Shown here: piece by piece, positions 24,451-36,300 of the stretch
How positions within the stretch are numbered: position 1 is the first letter of the stretch
Layout of the letters: each line of letters opens with the position of its first letter
Assembly (NCBI RefSeq): GCF_004027225.2
Contig: NC_044282.2
Span: 70,109,787-70,173,786, forward strand
Direction: 5' to 3'
Source of the DNA: Strigops habroptila
Lineage: Eukaryota; Chordata; Aves; Psittaciformes; Psittacidae
DNA length: 64,000 nucleotides
Notes under the pieces: model-generated
Seen by the model: the letters and a program-made list of their open reading frames with translations, nothing else
The model's database searches: none
Told to the model about the DNA's origin: nothing
Translations under genes and position numbers: made by a program

Positions 24451-27302
24451 GTGTGATAACCCTCACCCAAGAGTCAGATCCCCTAGTTTTGCATTCTTTC
24501 ATCAGCTTGCAAATGCAATGGCAGATTAATTTGAGATGCTGTTTACTTGACTGGTTTCATACATTAGTACAAGACATGAAACTTCAGTCTCTAATTTCAG
24601 TTTCTTCATGTGTTGGAAATGGCTGGAGATGCATTTTGGTACTCCATATAGAGGAGAAAAAGCAAACTTCTGCTGGCCATGTGTATTAGATATCTCGTCA
24701 GAAGCTGAACAAAGGTAATGGTATTTGGGCTAATGGCACTTTGGCAAGCTGTGGCCTGTTCTGCTTTTGTACTTTAGCCCTGTTGGGTTATAAGTCTGAG
24801 CTGTGGCATGGCCATGACGGATCTGACCTCATTGTCCATCCTTTATACCAGCTGAGCGAGGGGAAACAGGCCCTGGGCTGAGCACTGCTAGCAATGAGTT
24901 TCTCATCCCAGTTTTACAACTTTCCTACCAATAACTTTACCCAGATATTTTCCTGCCTATAAGCAAATGCTCTCTAACTGTTAAAATTATGAATAATTCC
25001 CAGGCTTCTCATGTGCTGTCACCTTGAAGACATTTATAAGCTGTGATCCTGTCCCTTTTGAGACAAGGCAATGCCACTGTTTCTATTGCAGTCACATATG
25101 TCTCTGTCCAATTTCAGAGTTCATTACTCAGCAGTGGAAGTTCTATCTTGGGCTGGAATCTGTAAAGTGGAGTTTCAGACTGGGAGCAATTAGAAGAAAT
25201 CAAATAGAGCTATTAACTGTCATACTTAGAGAGGAGCAAGGGAGATGAAGGTTTTGAGCTGTAGTCTGGCTGCTTTTGATGAGTTGTTGTAAATCGGATG
25301 AGTTTCAAGCAATGCAACCTTTGTGCTTCTGCTGCAGCTGCTGTCCCCTAGCATCTCCATTGCACAATGCATGGGTGCAGCCTGGGAAAGGGAGTTCGTG
25401 TTCAGACACTGCAGCAGCCTTGGTGGGCAGCCAGCTCTGGGCTTAAATACTGTAGGTTAAAATGTAACTAAAGACCATAAAAGCTGCCCCTTTTTGGGAC
25501 AAATCCTATGGTTTCTCTGAGTCCAGCCCTGGTCAGTACTTGAAGGCTCTTCTGCTCTCCATGGATGGAGAGTAATGCTGGCTAAAGACCCCAAGAATGT
25601 GGTGGGTTTGTTTTAAAGGAGCTTCTTACCATGAGATATGACTTCTTTCATAGAATCATAGAATAGTTTGGGTTGGAAAGGACCTTAAGATCATCTAATT
25701 CCAACCCCCTGCCATGGGCAGGGACTCCTCACACTAGATCATGTCACTCAAGGCTCTGTCCAACCTGGCTTTGAACTCTGCCAGGGATGGAGCATTTACC
25801 ACTTCTCTGTGCAGCCTGTCCCAGTGCCTCACCAACATCACAGTAAAGAACTTCTTCCTTATATCTATATTATCATATCTATGTTATTATCTATATTATT
25901 GAGCACATGTTTTTCTGATTCATCATTTTGGACTTGTGTTTATTGATACAGCGGTCTAGGTCACCTTCCCTCTCCACTCCCAGGAAATTATGGTATTGGT
26001 GATAAATGCTGACACTGCCAGTAGCATCTGAGTATTTACTGCACAGAGTGAGCTCAAGGGACACGAGTGTCCCCTTGGGAGAGCTGAGGAGGTGGTTGGC
26101 AATGAGAAAACACCTACACTCAGTTCTGCAGCAGAATGAGATACAAATCAAATGCTTTCTCACCAAGCAGGGAAACTCAAAGGGCTCTTTTATTGACCGG
26201 ACGTGTTGAGCAGCAGAAGGGGAAGGCAGAAGAAGACAAGTATATCAAGGGATCTGTTGATGTGTATACAATGTGTATTGAACAGGTAGCTGGGACATAA
26301 AAAAAGGGATATTGGAGATGGGTTTAGCTGGACTCCAGCTCTCAAAGAGAGACTGAAAGTGCTGGAGTGGGTGAGGAGAGAAATGAGGCTTTAAATCTAG
26401 CAGGGTTTTGCTTTTGCATCAGAGTGAAAATAGACACTTTTCCTTTCTTTCTCTGCCTACACTGCTAGAAAAGCTGGTCTGGTGATTGTCCTGAGGACCT
26501 CCCCTCGTTATGTTGCTTCATCATCAACCTGCAGCCCTGCTCCCCAAGCCATCATCACCAAGGCCAAAAGAGGATGGAGGTGGGCTGGCTCTCTGCTCCA
26601 GGCATGAGAACTGAGGCTGCACCCAGAGTCTGGGGTTTGCTGCTGCTCCCAGTTTTTGGTCAGAGACTCCTCTGGATCACTGCTCAGACTGCCCTGTGCA
26701 TCTGCCAAAGCCAAGATCCAGAAAGTACAGATAAGACACCATTGACAGTGGGCAATTTCTGCCTAGAAGATGATGAACCAGTCAAGATCTGAGGAAGCAG
26801 CATCTTGGAGGACTGCAGGCAACAGGCAACTGAAAACATCCAGGTATGTTGTAAGAGGGTGAAAGAGAGGGACAGAGGCTGAGATGTTGGGAAGGGCAGG
26901 AAGCTTTCTCTTAGAGAGATTAGACTCTTGGGACAGGGTTGCACATCCTCAGTTGCTCAGTGCAGTTCACTGAGCATGAGCAGTGTTATGGAAAGGATGT
27001 CGCGTGCAAAGCAGCTGCTCTGTACTAACATTAAGGATATTTATCTTGCTGGTACTTCCCCATCTTTGATTCCCCCAGAAATAAAGTCAATCTTTTCCTC
27101 ACCTTTCTCCTGAAACATGGTTATTTGAAGAGATTCAGGAATTGCCTAGTTTCGGAAAAGCTTCCAAGGGAAAGCAGCTTGTGAAGAGCTGGGCATGTCA
27201 GCTTCCGTCTCACCCCGCGACCAAGCCAGGAGCACCCTGGGAAATACTGATCTGGTGCTGCAGCAAGTGCCTGTGGTAGTCCCTGTTGTAGTCCACAGGG
27301 AT
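24451..27302. other. Intergenic stretch, mostly unremarkable
   Basis: Contains the CR1 copy at 25.65-25.87 kb and otherwise no exon-like or repeat structure that I recognise. Confidence 0.6.
25649..25868 (-). mobile_element. CR1 fragment (3' end)
   Basis: Minus orientation: on the plus strand it starts with CATAGAATCATAGAAT (the inverted 3' octamers). It then reads through the conserved 'gttggaaaggaccttaagatc' block and the ORF2 C-terminal region to CAGTAAAGAACTTCTTCC. It is truncated at about 25868, where an imperfect TATCTA-type run follows. Confidence 0.92.
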
Positions 27303-27594
27303 TTAAGTCATCAGAAGGCCTGAAAGCACCAGCAAAACATAGTAGCAAAGAACCAAGATCATAGCTAGCAAGACGTAAATCCTTGCTTTTTGCTCCAATT
27401 CCAATAGCATCAGTTGTTCAGCTTCAGATTTTTCCTGCTGCAGGTCCTTAAGTTCAGCCAAGCTATGGGGACAGACCTGGCCTCCCAGCAGCAAGGGAAT
27501 TGCAAACCCAAACCAGACCTCACCCTGTGTCTGGAGCAAAACTGCTGCTGTTCCTGGGGGAGTCCCAGTCCTGGATGCAAGGCGCCATGCACAT
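27303..27594 (-). CDS. Candidate novel two-exon small tail-anchored membrane protein (76 aa)
   Basis: I do not recognise this gene. Proposed join on the minus strand: 27594-27524 and 27462-27303. The 61-nt intron has donor ACAGG|GTGAGG and acceptor gtccccatag. The frame is open from an in-frame TAA upstream near 27670 and has two close starts (ATG-TGC-ATG; codons 1 and 3). Residues 1-24 are polar, with an N-S-S sequon at 15-17. Residues 25-51 form a charged, Leu-spaced helix (LAELKDLQQEKSEAEQLMLL...) fit for a coiled coil. Residues 52-74 are an uninterrupted hydrophobic span (IYVLLAMILVLCYYVLLVL...), and the protein ends M-T-stop two residues later. Charged residues stop exactly at the membrane border (EQKAR), as in tail-anchored or regulin-type micropeptides. 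No homology is claimed; chance or an exon of a longer transcript remains possible. No poly(A) hexamer was seen nearby. Confidence 0.35.
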
Positions 27595-29933
27595 CCATGA
27601 GGGATCTGGCAGTGTGACGAGCAGGAGGGAGATGGGGTCGGCAGAGCAGTTTTCTCTTGAATTATAACCTGGTCCTTAATTCTATCAAGGACAAAATGGA
27701 GGTTGAGTATTTTTATCCTTATCTTTTATTCTTTTCCTTGGGTTTTAGTAATTCTCTGCTGCTGTTTCTCACTGAGGTGACTGGGAGCTGCATGATCCTG
27801 GTTGTCCCAGGCCCTCCTGCCCTTAGAAAACAGCAGCAGGCTTTGCAGCTCATATTTAAATCCATGTGCTACCCGAAGTCCCAGTAACGTTTCTCTTTGA
27901 GTCAGTGTCTCTGCGGGAGCGTTCTCCAATATAACTTTGGTACTGTAAATACTAGAGATATTTACCTTCTCTTTCAGGGGAGTGAGGGCTTTGGTATTCC
28001 ATCATGATATTTATTTCCTTAGCTTGGCTTAGCCTTTATTGGCTCTGGGTTGTTGGACAGGGGGGAAGGGGAACAGTAGTGGTTTTCTGCTTGTTTTCTC
28101 ATGTACATGAGGTATCACCCACACAAGCAGATGGCTTTGGAAGAGACAGTCTCTAAGGAACGCTGCTGACATTGGATGTGGCCGAAGACACAGTGCAGAA
28201 ATATTAGCAGCAAAATCACGTTGCAGATGTCATCCTCAGCTCACCATCAATTTCCTCCCTCCAGAAAGGCCTGTCTGACTAATGCTTGTGGCCTAAGAAT
28301 GACAGACCATAATACATGGATATTGTGAGCAGAGAATCTGTTAAATACAAACACTGCCACTGAGGCATACGTTGATCTAGAGGCTTTTGCAGCTGTTTGC
28401 AGAGCAGTGGTTCACAGCTCTCATGGGCCAGCAAGGAGCTGGATGTGGTCAAAGACAGCCAAGGTATTACCCCAGCTGAAGGCAGGGCCAGAGGAAGGGC
28501 CTCTCTCAAGAGTTCTCATGGCCTTTAAAAGTAATTTTTACAAACTATGGCCATCAAAATGTTTCCATTTTATAGGAACACATTTTCAGAGATCACCAAA
28601 CAATATGTGGATCATTGAACACTTAATAAAAAACTGTAACTTTATCATTCTCCCCCCCTTCCTAGTTTCCCATTAGAAGTGTAGAATACTTGGAACAGAA
28701 ACTAAGCATACCACTAGATTTGGCTGAAAAGGCCATTGTTTGTTTCGAAGGATGAGTTTTTGTTATTATTCAGAAACAGATGCCTAAAGCAAAGCACAAA
28801 GTTTAGGCTTGGCCTGGACATGTTACAGTGCTGATCTTGCATTAGCCCTGAGCATCCATAGCCTCTCACCATAGAAGGTGAGTGCAGACTCAGTGCCATG
28901 CTGCAGTGTGTGATGGAGATATGCCTGGATGACACAGACTTTCCCATCCTAACCCGAACATGTCTCCTGAAACACATGGCTGAAGCAGGAAGGGCTGAGA
29001 TGCTGCACAGACACTGTGTGATTTACCCACTCACACAGGGAGCCAGTGGCAGTGCCAGAAAGTGAGTCAGGTCTCCTCTGCTCCTTAAATTTAGACTTGT
29101 CAGCCTTCATCTCTCTCTGCAGCTTTGTGAAGTGTAACAGGATCCAAGGTGGTTACAAAACAATGTCAAAGGTGTTAAAATGATTACCATAAAAATACAT
29201 CTGTTTCCTGCAGTAATGCCTTGAAATGCTACAGAGCTCTTGGAAATGAGAAGGGTGGAACCTGCCTGCAGGAGCGTGTCTTGTGTGGACTTGAAGCCTG
29301 CTGAAACAACAGGATTTTCTTCCCTTTTAGAATCATTACTGCAGTTAGAATAAAGCAATTCTACTTCCCATGTGATGCAGATCTCAATCTAGCTTCTAAA
29401 TCTCTCTAACCTGATTAGGGCCTTCAGAATTTAGACTAATGAAAAATAGGAGGGTTTTTCATATAAATATCTTACATTAATGTCCCCAGTAAAGTGAATA
29501 AAATTAGGTGCTTAAGTCTTATCTTGAGAATTTCAGATAGCTCAGCCTGTAAGGATCAAAGGCTGTAAGATATGTATGTATGTGAATATAGTTTGCATAT
29601 ATATAAAGCTTATATACATATATGTAAATGTAGTTTATGTACTGGGCAGTTTACAGCCAATCTTGAAAGGGATTTTCTTTTTACCTTGTATGAGATCTAG
29701 TTGGACAAACAGAGCCTGATCTAACCCAGGCAGTGTTGAGGTGTCTGTTGCCTTCATCATCTCTGGATTGCACCTTTGCTAAAGGGAGGGTGAAACTCAG
29801 GCATATGGATGGTGATCACAGAGATGCTTCCTCATCTATGATAACATTTACTTTATCACACATACTGGAAAGGATGTTAGTACAGGAGAGTACAGAGATC
29901 CAGGATTCTGAGAAATGCGCATGGCGTATATTT
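27595..29933. other. Intergenic stretch upstream of the small-protein candidate
   Basis: It would hold the promoter of the 27.3-27.6 kb candidate. No CpG island or TATA box stands out. An AT-rich low-complexity stretch lies at 29.56-29.64 kb. Confidence 0.55.
29563..29640. repeat. AT/TATG-rich low-complexity stretch
   Basis: Interspersed ATGT and TATA units (TATGTATGTATGTG, CATATATATAAAGCTTATATACATATATG) centred on an AAGCTT. There is no coding potential. Confidence 0.75.
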
Positions 29934-30302
29934 TCATAGAATAACAGAATGGCTTGGGTTGGAAGGGACCTTAAAACTCATCTGGTTCCGACCCCTTGCA
30001 ATGGGCAGGGACACCTTCCACTAGAGCAGGTTGCTCCAAGTCCCTGTGTCCAACGTGGCCTTGAACACTGCCAGGGATGGGGCAGCCACAGCTTCTCTGG
30101 GCACCCTGTGCCAGCGCCTCAGCACCCTCCTAGGGAAGAACTTCTGCCTAATGTCGAATCTCAATCTCCCCTCTGTGAGTTTAAAGCCATCCCCCTCTTG
30201 TCCTGTCACTACATGGACAGTAAAAAGTCCCTCTCTGGATTTCTTGTAGGCGCCTTTAAGGTATTGAAAGGCCACAATAAGGTCTCTGGAGCCTTCTCTT
30301 TC
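29934..30302 (-). mobile_element. CR1 fragment (3' end, subfamily with 'TTGCTCCAAG')
   Basis: Minus orientation. The inverted tail CATAGAATAACAGAATGG is followed by the CR1 3' block and ORF2 C-terminus. The frame is open on the minus strand, reading VAFQYLKGAYKKSREGLF. It extends to the 'ggagccttctctttc' motif. A subfamily different from the 25.6 and 44.8 kb copies is indicated by CAGCGCCTCAGCACCCTC in place of CACCAACATCACAG-type sequence. Confidence 0.92.
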
Positions 30303-33300
30303 AATTTTCCATTGGAAGAGAGCATTGCAATTTCCAGCTGAAGTTACTATGCTTTTATGGCTTGCCAAGTCCTTGTGTGCAGCTTGCCATACTCTTTCTC
30401 AGTGCCACAAGGCAAAGGGATATGTCCACCACAGCTTCTCACCTGCATCATGCTGGCCATGGGGGTCACTGAAGCTCCCAGAGCTGTGTGTCCTCTCGTG
30501 GTGGGAGTGGAGATAGGTCTTGGCAATGCCACCTGGTGAGAGCATGAGGGGCCTAATCTGGCCAGCTTTAAACCTTGGGGAGCCACCATTCCCACCAAGG
30601 AGGGAGTATTGGGATTCCTTTGAAGTAGGGGAGACCATGGACATCTCATTCCTATACTGATTTCTTCACTACCATCCAGGGTACAGCTTGGGGTTTGGCC
30701 TTTGAGTGTGGTGCATCCAGCACGTCTGCAGAGCACAGTCAAACCCAGAGCAGAAGAGAGGAGGGGAGCTGCCTGGAATGGGTGGTTTTGTTGTTCTCCA
30801 TGCTTTCCATTCCCTGCCTCCCAACACAAGATTGTGGAGTTGTAAAGGTCAGAGCACTTAAACTCACCAAAGGAAATGTGGTATGTAGTAGTTGACTTTC
30901 CAGAAATACAGCATGGTGGCAATGGTTAAACCTCCTTCCTCTCATGCACCAATAGCCCCTGCAACATACGGTGCTAACAGAATACCTTTAGAAGCAGATA
31001 ATGAAGCAGAAAGTGAGTACTGAAGAGCTGAATGTTGCAGCCGGAGGGCCAGGGCAGGTCTCTGCAAAGCTGGAGGCGAGCGGCCAGGGCTGTCCTGCAG
31101 CCTTGAGGCAGGGCATGTGGATGGAGTACGGGGTGTCTGCATGCAGGGAGGGGAAGGAGGGTGAGAAGAGAGTGACAGCACTGGTGGGGATGTGTCTGCA
31201 GGGTCTCTTGTGCTGCCAGTTCCCCTCATACCCACCCTCACCTCCCCAGCAAAGTGTTGGCCAACCCAGGCAGCACTCCTTAAAACCAGCCCAGAAGGTT
31301 GTGTCAACACCAACCAGCTGCTTTCGGTTGGTTTTGACACAACCTTCAGGTACATCCTGCTGGTCTGATCTGAAAATGCAAACCCAACAGACTCCTGTTA
31401 CAGTGTGCAACGTGGGCAACACCACTCAGCCACACATCTGGATTACTTATAGTTGGAGTTACTGGTATGTTCCCAGCTGTCCCACAGTGGTATTTGCATT
31501 TTGGCAGCACAAATGCAAATTGTAATCCTGCCAATGAGACAAATCTCATCATGTGCCCTGGTGCCTTCAAAAGTACAAGTTTCCTTGAGACCTTCCTTGT
31601 TGCAAATGTGAGATAATCAATGATCGCTTTGAAAGTCACAAGATTCTGATTGATCTGTCTTTTCCTATGGAAAAATATTAGGATATATGGTCTTGGTATG
31701 TGGTGGTAACAATGGAGGAGCTATTGGCAGAAATAGAGAATACTCTTGAGGATGCTTGCTAGCTGGCAGCTGAAAACTTGTCTGCTGAGCTCCCTTTTGA
31801 GTAACCAAAGGAGACTGGCTGTTATAACGGTGGGAATGTGAAACTGTACCCAAGAGCTGCGGAGAGCGCTCACTCTTCTCCAGTGTGGGAATACCAACTG
31901 GCTGCCTCATGCAGGGAAAGGAGGGCCAAAAAAAGAAGACAACCGTGGGGAGGAAGAGGCAGATGCAAGAGGGAGAAGCATACGGTGCTGGAAGTGATGT
32001 AGCGGAAACACTGCTGAGAGTGGAGGAAAAAACCAGAACAGAGCCTGTCTTGGGAAGGGAATAGGAAGCCAACATGAGATGCAGCTGAGGAAGGGGAGAG
32101 TGATGGATGCAGCACAGGTGAAACAAAGCAGGTCCAGTGGGTTTCGGCTGTTGCAATGAGGCAGGATGGCATGAAGGACAAAGCAATGCCAAAGGAAGCA
32201 TAACAGCAAGTAGCAGAAACTGAGAAAGTCTGTTCTCCCGCAAAAATTACAGCAGTAGGAGGCCACTGTGCTTTTACCATCCAGCTACACTAGGAAATGC
32301 AGAAAATGATCCTCGTGGATGTCATTTAACAGCCTTTTGGTTGACCTGAAATCTCTGGATTATTCACAAGCATCTTGAAACATCAGTGCTGAGCGTGGGG
32401 TGTTGGTTGTACTGTCTTCACATCTGTGGTACTTATAGGTAAAAATAATTCTGTACAAATATAGTTGTGTCTGTCTTTAAGAAATCAAAGTTGTTGTGAT
32501 GCCTGGGGCTGTGACAGAGTGAGAGAAGTGCAGGCAGAAAGCTGCTGCTGTGGGGAGGCAAAGAAAGCTGGAGTTAAAGAAACCAGCTCCAGCATCACAT
32601 TTCCACCCAGCCCCTCTCTGCTGAGCTTGCAGTAAATCAGGATGTGCTCCTGACAGCCCCTTCTGATACATAAACTAGTGCAGCACCCTAACAAGGAATG
32701 CAGATAGTTGTGCTTCAGCAGCAATAAGCTGAGCCTTTCTGACTGCTTCAAAGCAGGCTGCCTCGTACTGAGCTTTCAGCCGCTGTCGCAATAAGGGATA
32801 GAGGAGGATGGTGGGAACTGGAGAAACTCTCATGTCTCAGTGGAGGGGTGGCACAGGCACTCTCTGCATGCCAGCAAAGCACAGCAAGCCAAAACATGGA
32901 GACATCCCCCAGCAGAGCAGCAGCAGTGAGCTCTCAGGAGAGCTCCTGCCACCAGCCTATTGCCTTTTTAATCTGGTCAATAAGCATTAGATGAAATGGA
33001 TGTTTCTTTGCCAATGTGTTTATCTGAACTTCAGTTACACTGGACACTAGCCGGGAGCCATAAGATGTTTCATGCTGGTTTATTAAAGAGGAACTTTAAT
33101 TACCTTATTAAGAATTGACCGTTCTCTCCCAGTATATGAAAATCAAAATCTGTCAGTGCACATCGATGATTTCTTGCATCCTGAAGAGCAAAGGGCCCAG
33201 CGCTGCTGAGATGTTCCAGTGCACGCAAACTCCCATCACAGCGAGGGCATTTTTATGCCTCCTGCTGCAATGTCTCCTGTCTGCAGGTGCCATCTGTCCA

Positions 33301-36300
33301 GTGTCGCTTTGTGAACGGGATTCAAAGTAAAACAAATGTGCTTGAATGAAACCTCAGCTTTAGAGTCTGGAAGCTGAGCACTGAGCCCCTGTTTGGGATT
33401 GGATTTGGGTTTAGATGCAGCGGTAGGGTAGGACGAAGTGTTTGGAGGTGGATTGCTGGCTCTGCTGGGATAAGGAAATGAAGAATCCTGTAGCATTGCT
33501 TCCCAGCCTAACCAGCTTAATTCAGATATGGGGGACCAAGGAGGCGAAGCACAGGCGGTGCTGACCCTGGACTTGAGCTGTTTCATACCGGACCATAGAC
33601 TGGCAGCTCGGCTACTTGAAGGAAGGCTTGGTTTTGTGGCTGTGGCCAAATGATAACTGCATAAACAAAGCAGAAACACTGCTGAGTGGTCTGATGTTTT
33701 ATCTGTGCTTCCTGAGACCTTTCTCTTCAGTGTCTCAGGCTCTTGTCCTTCACACACTCAAACACATGCACACAAAGGATGCTCAGGGAATGTGCTTGTG
33801 GCAGATTTGCTTTCTTTTTTTTAGTATTTGTTATTAATCTCACTAAGCTGAATGGTAAAGGTTTTACTGAAGGGGAAAAATTGCCTCTTGTTATCCAAGT
33901 AATGCGAATTTAAGAAGTGTCAGAGTCAGAAGGTGTATTTTCCAGGTATTAACCCACCTCCTCGCTTAAAACCAAACACCGTAACCTGAACAAGACGTCT
34001 CTCTTTGCCCTGCAGCCCAGATGATTAAAAACCTTCTTCTTAAGGATTAAAATGAAGAAGCTCTCCACTGCACAACCCATAAGCCTTTCCCTGGGGATGC
34101 AGAGTGGAGGAGCACAGGACAGCAGAGCTCAGCAAGGGCTGTTGAACTGGCACAAGTCATACAAGCAACATGTCTGATGAGGAATGACCTGCTTTAGGGG
34201 CTACCACCACCCGTTACTCTATGCAGAGCTCATCAGAGAAGGATATTCCATCCTTTTAAGTATCACACGAGTTAAATATGGCACTGGTGGTTGCGGTTTT
34301 CACTTGTTGCAAGCACTGGTCCATGGGGATAGTACCAAAAGGAACGAGCTTCTTTTCAAGATCTAATTCAGACTGTAAATCCTCTGGTGATTATGGCTGA
34401 CTCTTCTCTCTCTCTGCAGCTCTGAGCACCAGGGTCCTGCTCCAGAAACACAAGGTCCACACTGAAGGGCTGGTGTTAGTTAACCGGTAATAGCGGCAGG
34501 AGCCACAGAGTCTGCGAAGCAAAATCAATGGAGCAGGATCTAAAAGCTGTACTAAATAACTCCTCAATAATCATAAATCTTGTTACCAACAGCTCTTGAG
34601 CTGCTTTACAGTGGAAACGATGCCCTCACTTTGTGAAGGTGGAAATTCAGGCATCGAGGAATGAAGTGGTCGTTCCTAGAGATGCAGGAGAGAAAAAGGG
34701 TCTGGAGTGCTAGGCTGGTGTGTTATTGACAGGACTACATTGCCTCCCTCCCGTGACCAGAGGAATCAGTGTGGGAATAGCCTGCTGGCAATGTTTGCCT
34801 CTGACAGGTGATTTAGGGAAGCATTTCTCCCTGGGCCCTGCTGAGCAGTGCTGGGCTGTGGAGGCCAGCTAGGATAATGCTGAGTGACACAGGAGGAGCA
34901 GGTTCAACACCATAGGGCTCATGGTCTGCGCCTTCAGCCAGGAGCCTGCCTAATGGGTTCTGTCTCCTCTAAACTGGTCTCTGAGCACAGGAGAAGCAGA
35001 GAAGTCTATTTAAAGATCTGTTTTGCAGCAGGTGACGGGGACAGCAGAGCCTGGGAAAAAATGACGCCTGTTATTCCACATGGAGCAGTCTGACTGTCCC
35101 TGCTTGCTTGTAACAGTGTTTATCTCAATTAAAAAGGCAGCTTTTGTCTTAACTGATTTTAAAAGCACATCAGGCAGGAATCAGAGAATATACCACTCTC
35201 CTCAGGGCCTGTCTGAGCCCCTGCAACAGGCACTCTCTTCCCTGGGCATTGTTTAACCCCAGCTAGCAAGTGAACAGCGCCCAGCTGCTTGCGCACTCTC
35301 CCTGCATTGGGATGGGGCAGAGATTCAGAAGAGTAAAAATGAGAAAACTGGTGGGTTGAGATCAAGGCAGTTTTAACAGGTAAAGCAAAAGCTGCACACA
35401 CCAGCAAAGCAAAGCAAGGAATTAATTCACCACTTCCATGGTCAGGCAGGTGTTCAGCCATCCCCAGGACAGCAGGGCTCCAAGTAACAGTGACTTGGGA
35501 ATACAAACACCACCACTACCAATGTCCCCCCACTTCCTTCTCCTTCCCCAGCTCTATATGCCAAGCATGATGCCATATGGTCTGGGATACCCCTTGGGTC
35601 AGTTGGGATCAGCTGTCCCAGCCGGGTCCCCTCCCAGCACTTTGTGCCCTCCCCATCCAGCTCACTGGTGGGGTGGGTGAGAAGCAGAAAATGCCTTGGC
35701 TCTGTGTAAGCACTGCTCAGTAGTAACTAAAACATCCCTGTGTTACCAACACTGCTTCCAGCATAAATCCAAAACACAGCCTCGTATCAGGTAGTATGGA
35801 GAAAATCAACTCTATCACAGCCCAAACCAGCACAAGTGGCTACTGATGGAAAACAGTTGCCTGATCTCAACTGGGGGTTGTAAGCAGCAGTGGGTGGGCC
35901 AGCTCTAAGTTTCCTGGAATGACTTCTGGTACAGGGAGAAATTCAAATGGAAAATCCTAACTGAAGGGACCCAGCTTCACACCAAACCCTTTAATCCTCA
36001 TCTTACCCCACTTCTAAATTTATTATTTTTTTTTATATTGAAATTGCAAATTGATTGAACCAATATTTACCTGATGTGAGGTGTGATGAATTAACTCCAA
36101 AATCACTGCCGTGTGATTGAACAAGGAATCCTTCCCCGAGTGACAATACCTTACGGCTTCAGAGTTTGTGCTGGGGACAAAGAAGAGGAACTCACAGGCT
36201 GTGACTAAGCTGGCTTCTTAGCGAGGGTAGGGTGAGGGTGAGCTTCCGCAGCAAAAACCTGAGGCTTTAGCTCACTGCCAGGGCTCTCTGGCTTGGCTTT

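Noticed and set aside
27410-27598. Alternative frame (starting MDVHGALH) over the small-protein candidate
   Set aside because: Ends in a Cys/Ser/Lys tail with no structure. The frame reached by splicing gives a better-organised protein; both share the same upstream ATG cluster, so the choice is tentative.
30347-30922. 191-codon minus-strand ORF beside a CR1 copy
   Set aside because: Overlapped by other open frames on both strands, Cys/Pro/Ser-rich with no motif; local lack of stops rather than coding.
31001-31525. 174-codon plus-strand ORF
   Set aside because: Runs through the 31.3 kb hairpin and has opposite-strand frames of similar size; no domain.
31665-32243. 192-codon minus-strand ORF with hydrophobic stretches
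   Set aside because: Three frames are open here at once (31870-32280, 31907-32266), a compositional effect of pyrimidine-rich sequence on that strand.
33236-33757. 173-codon minus-strand ORF, Ser/Pro-rich
   Set aside because: No domain or splice support; low-complexity composition.
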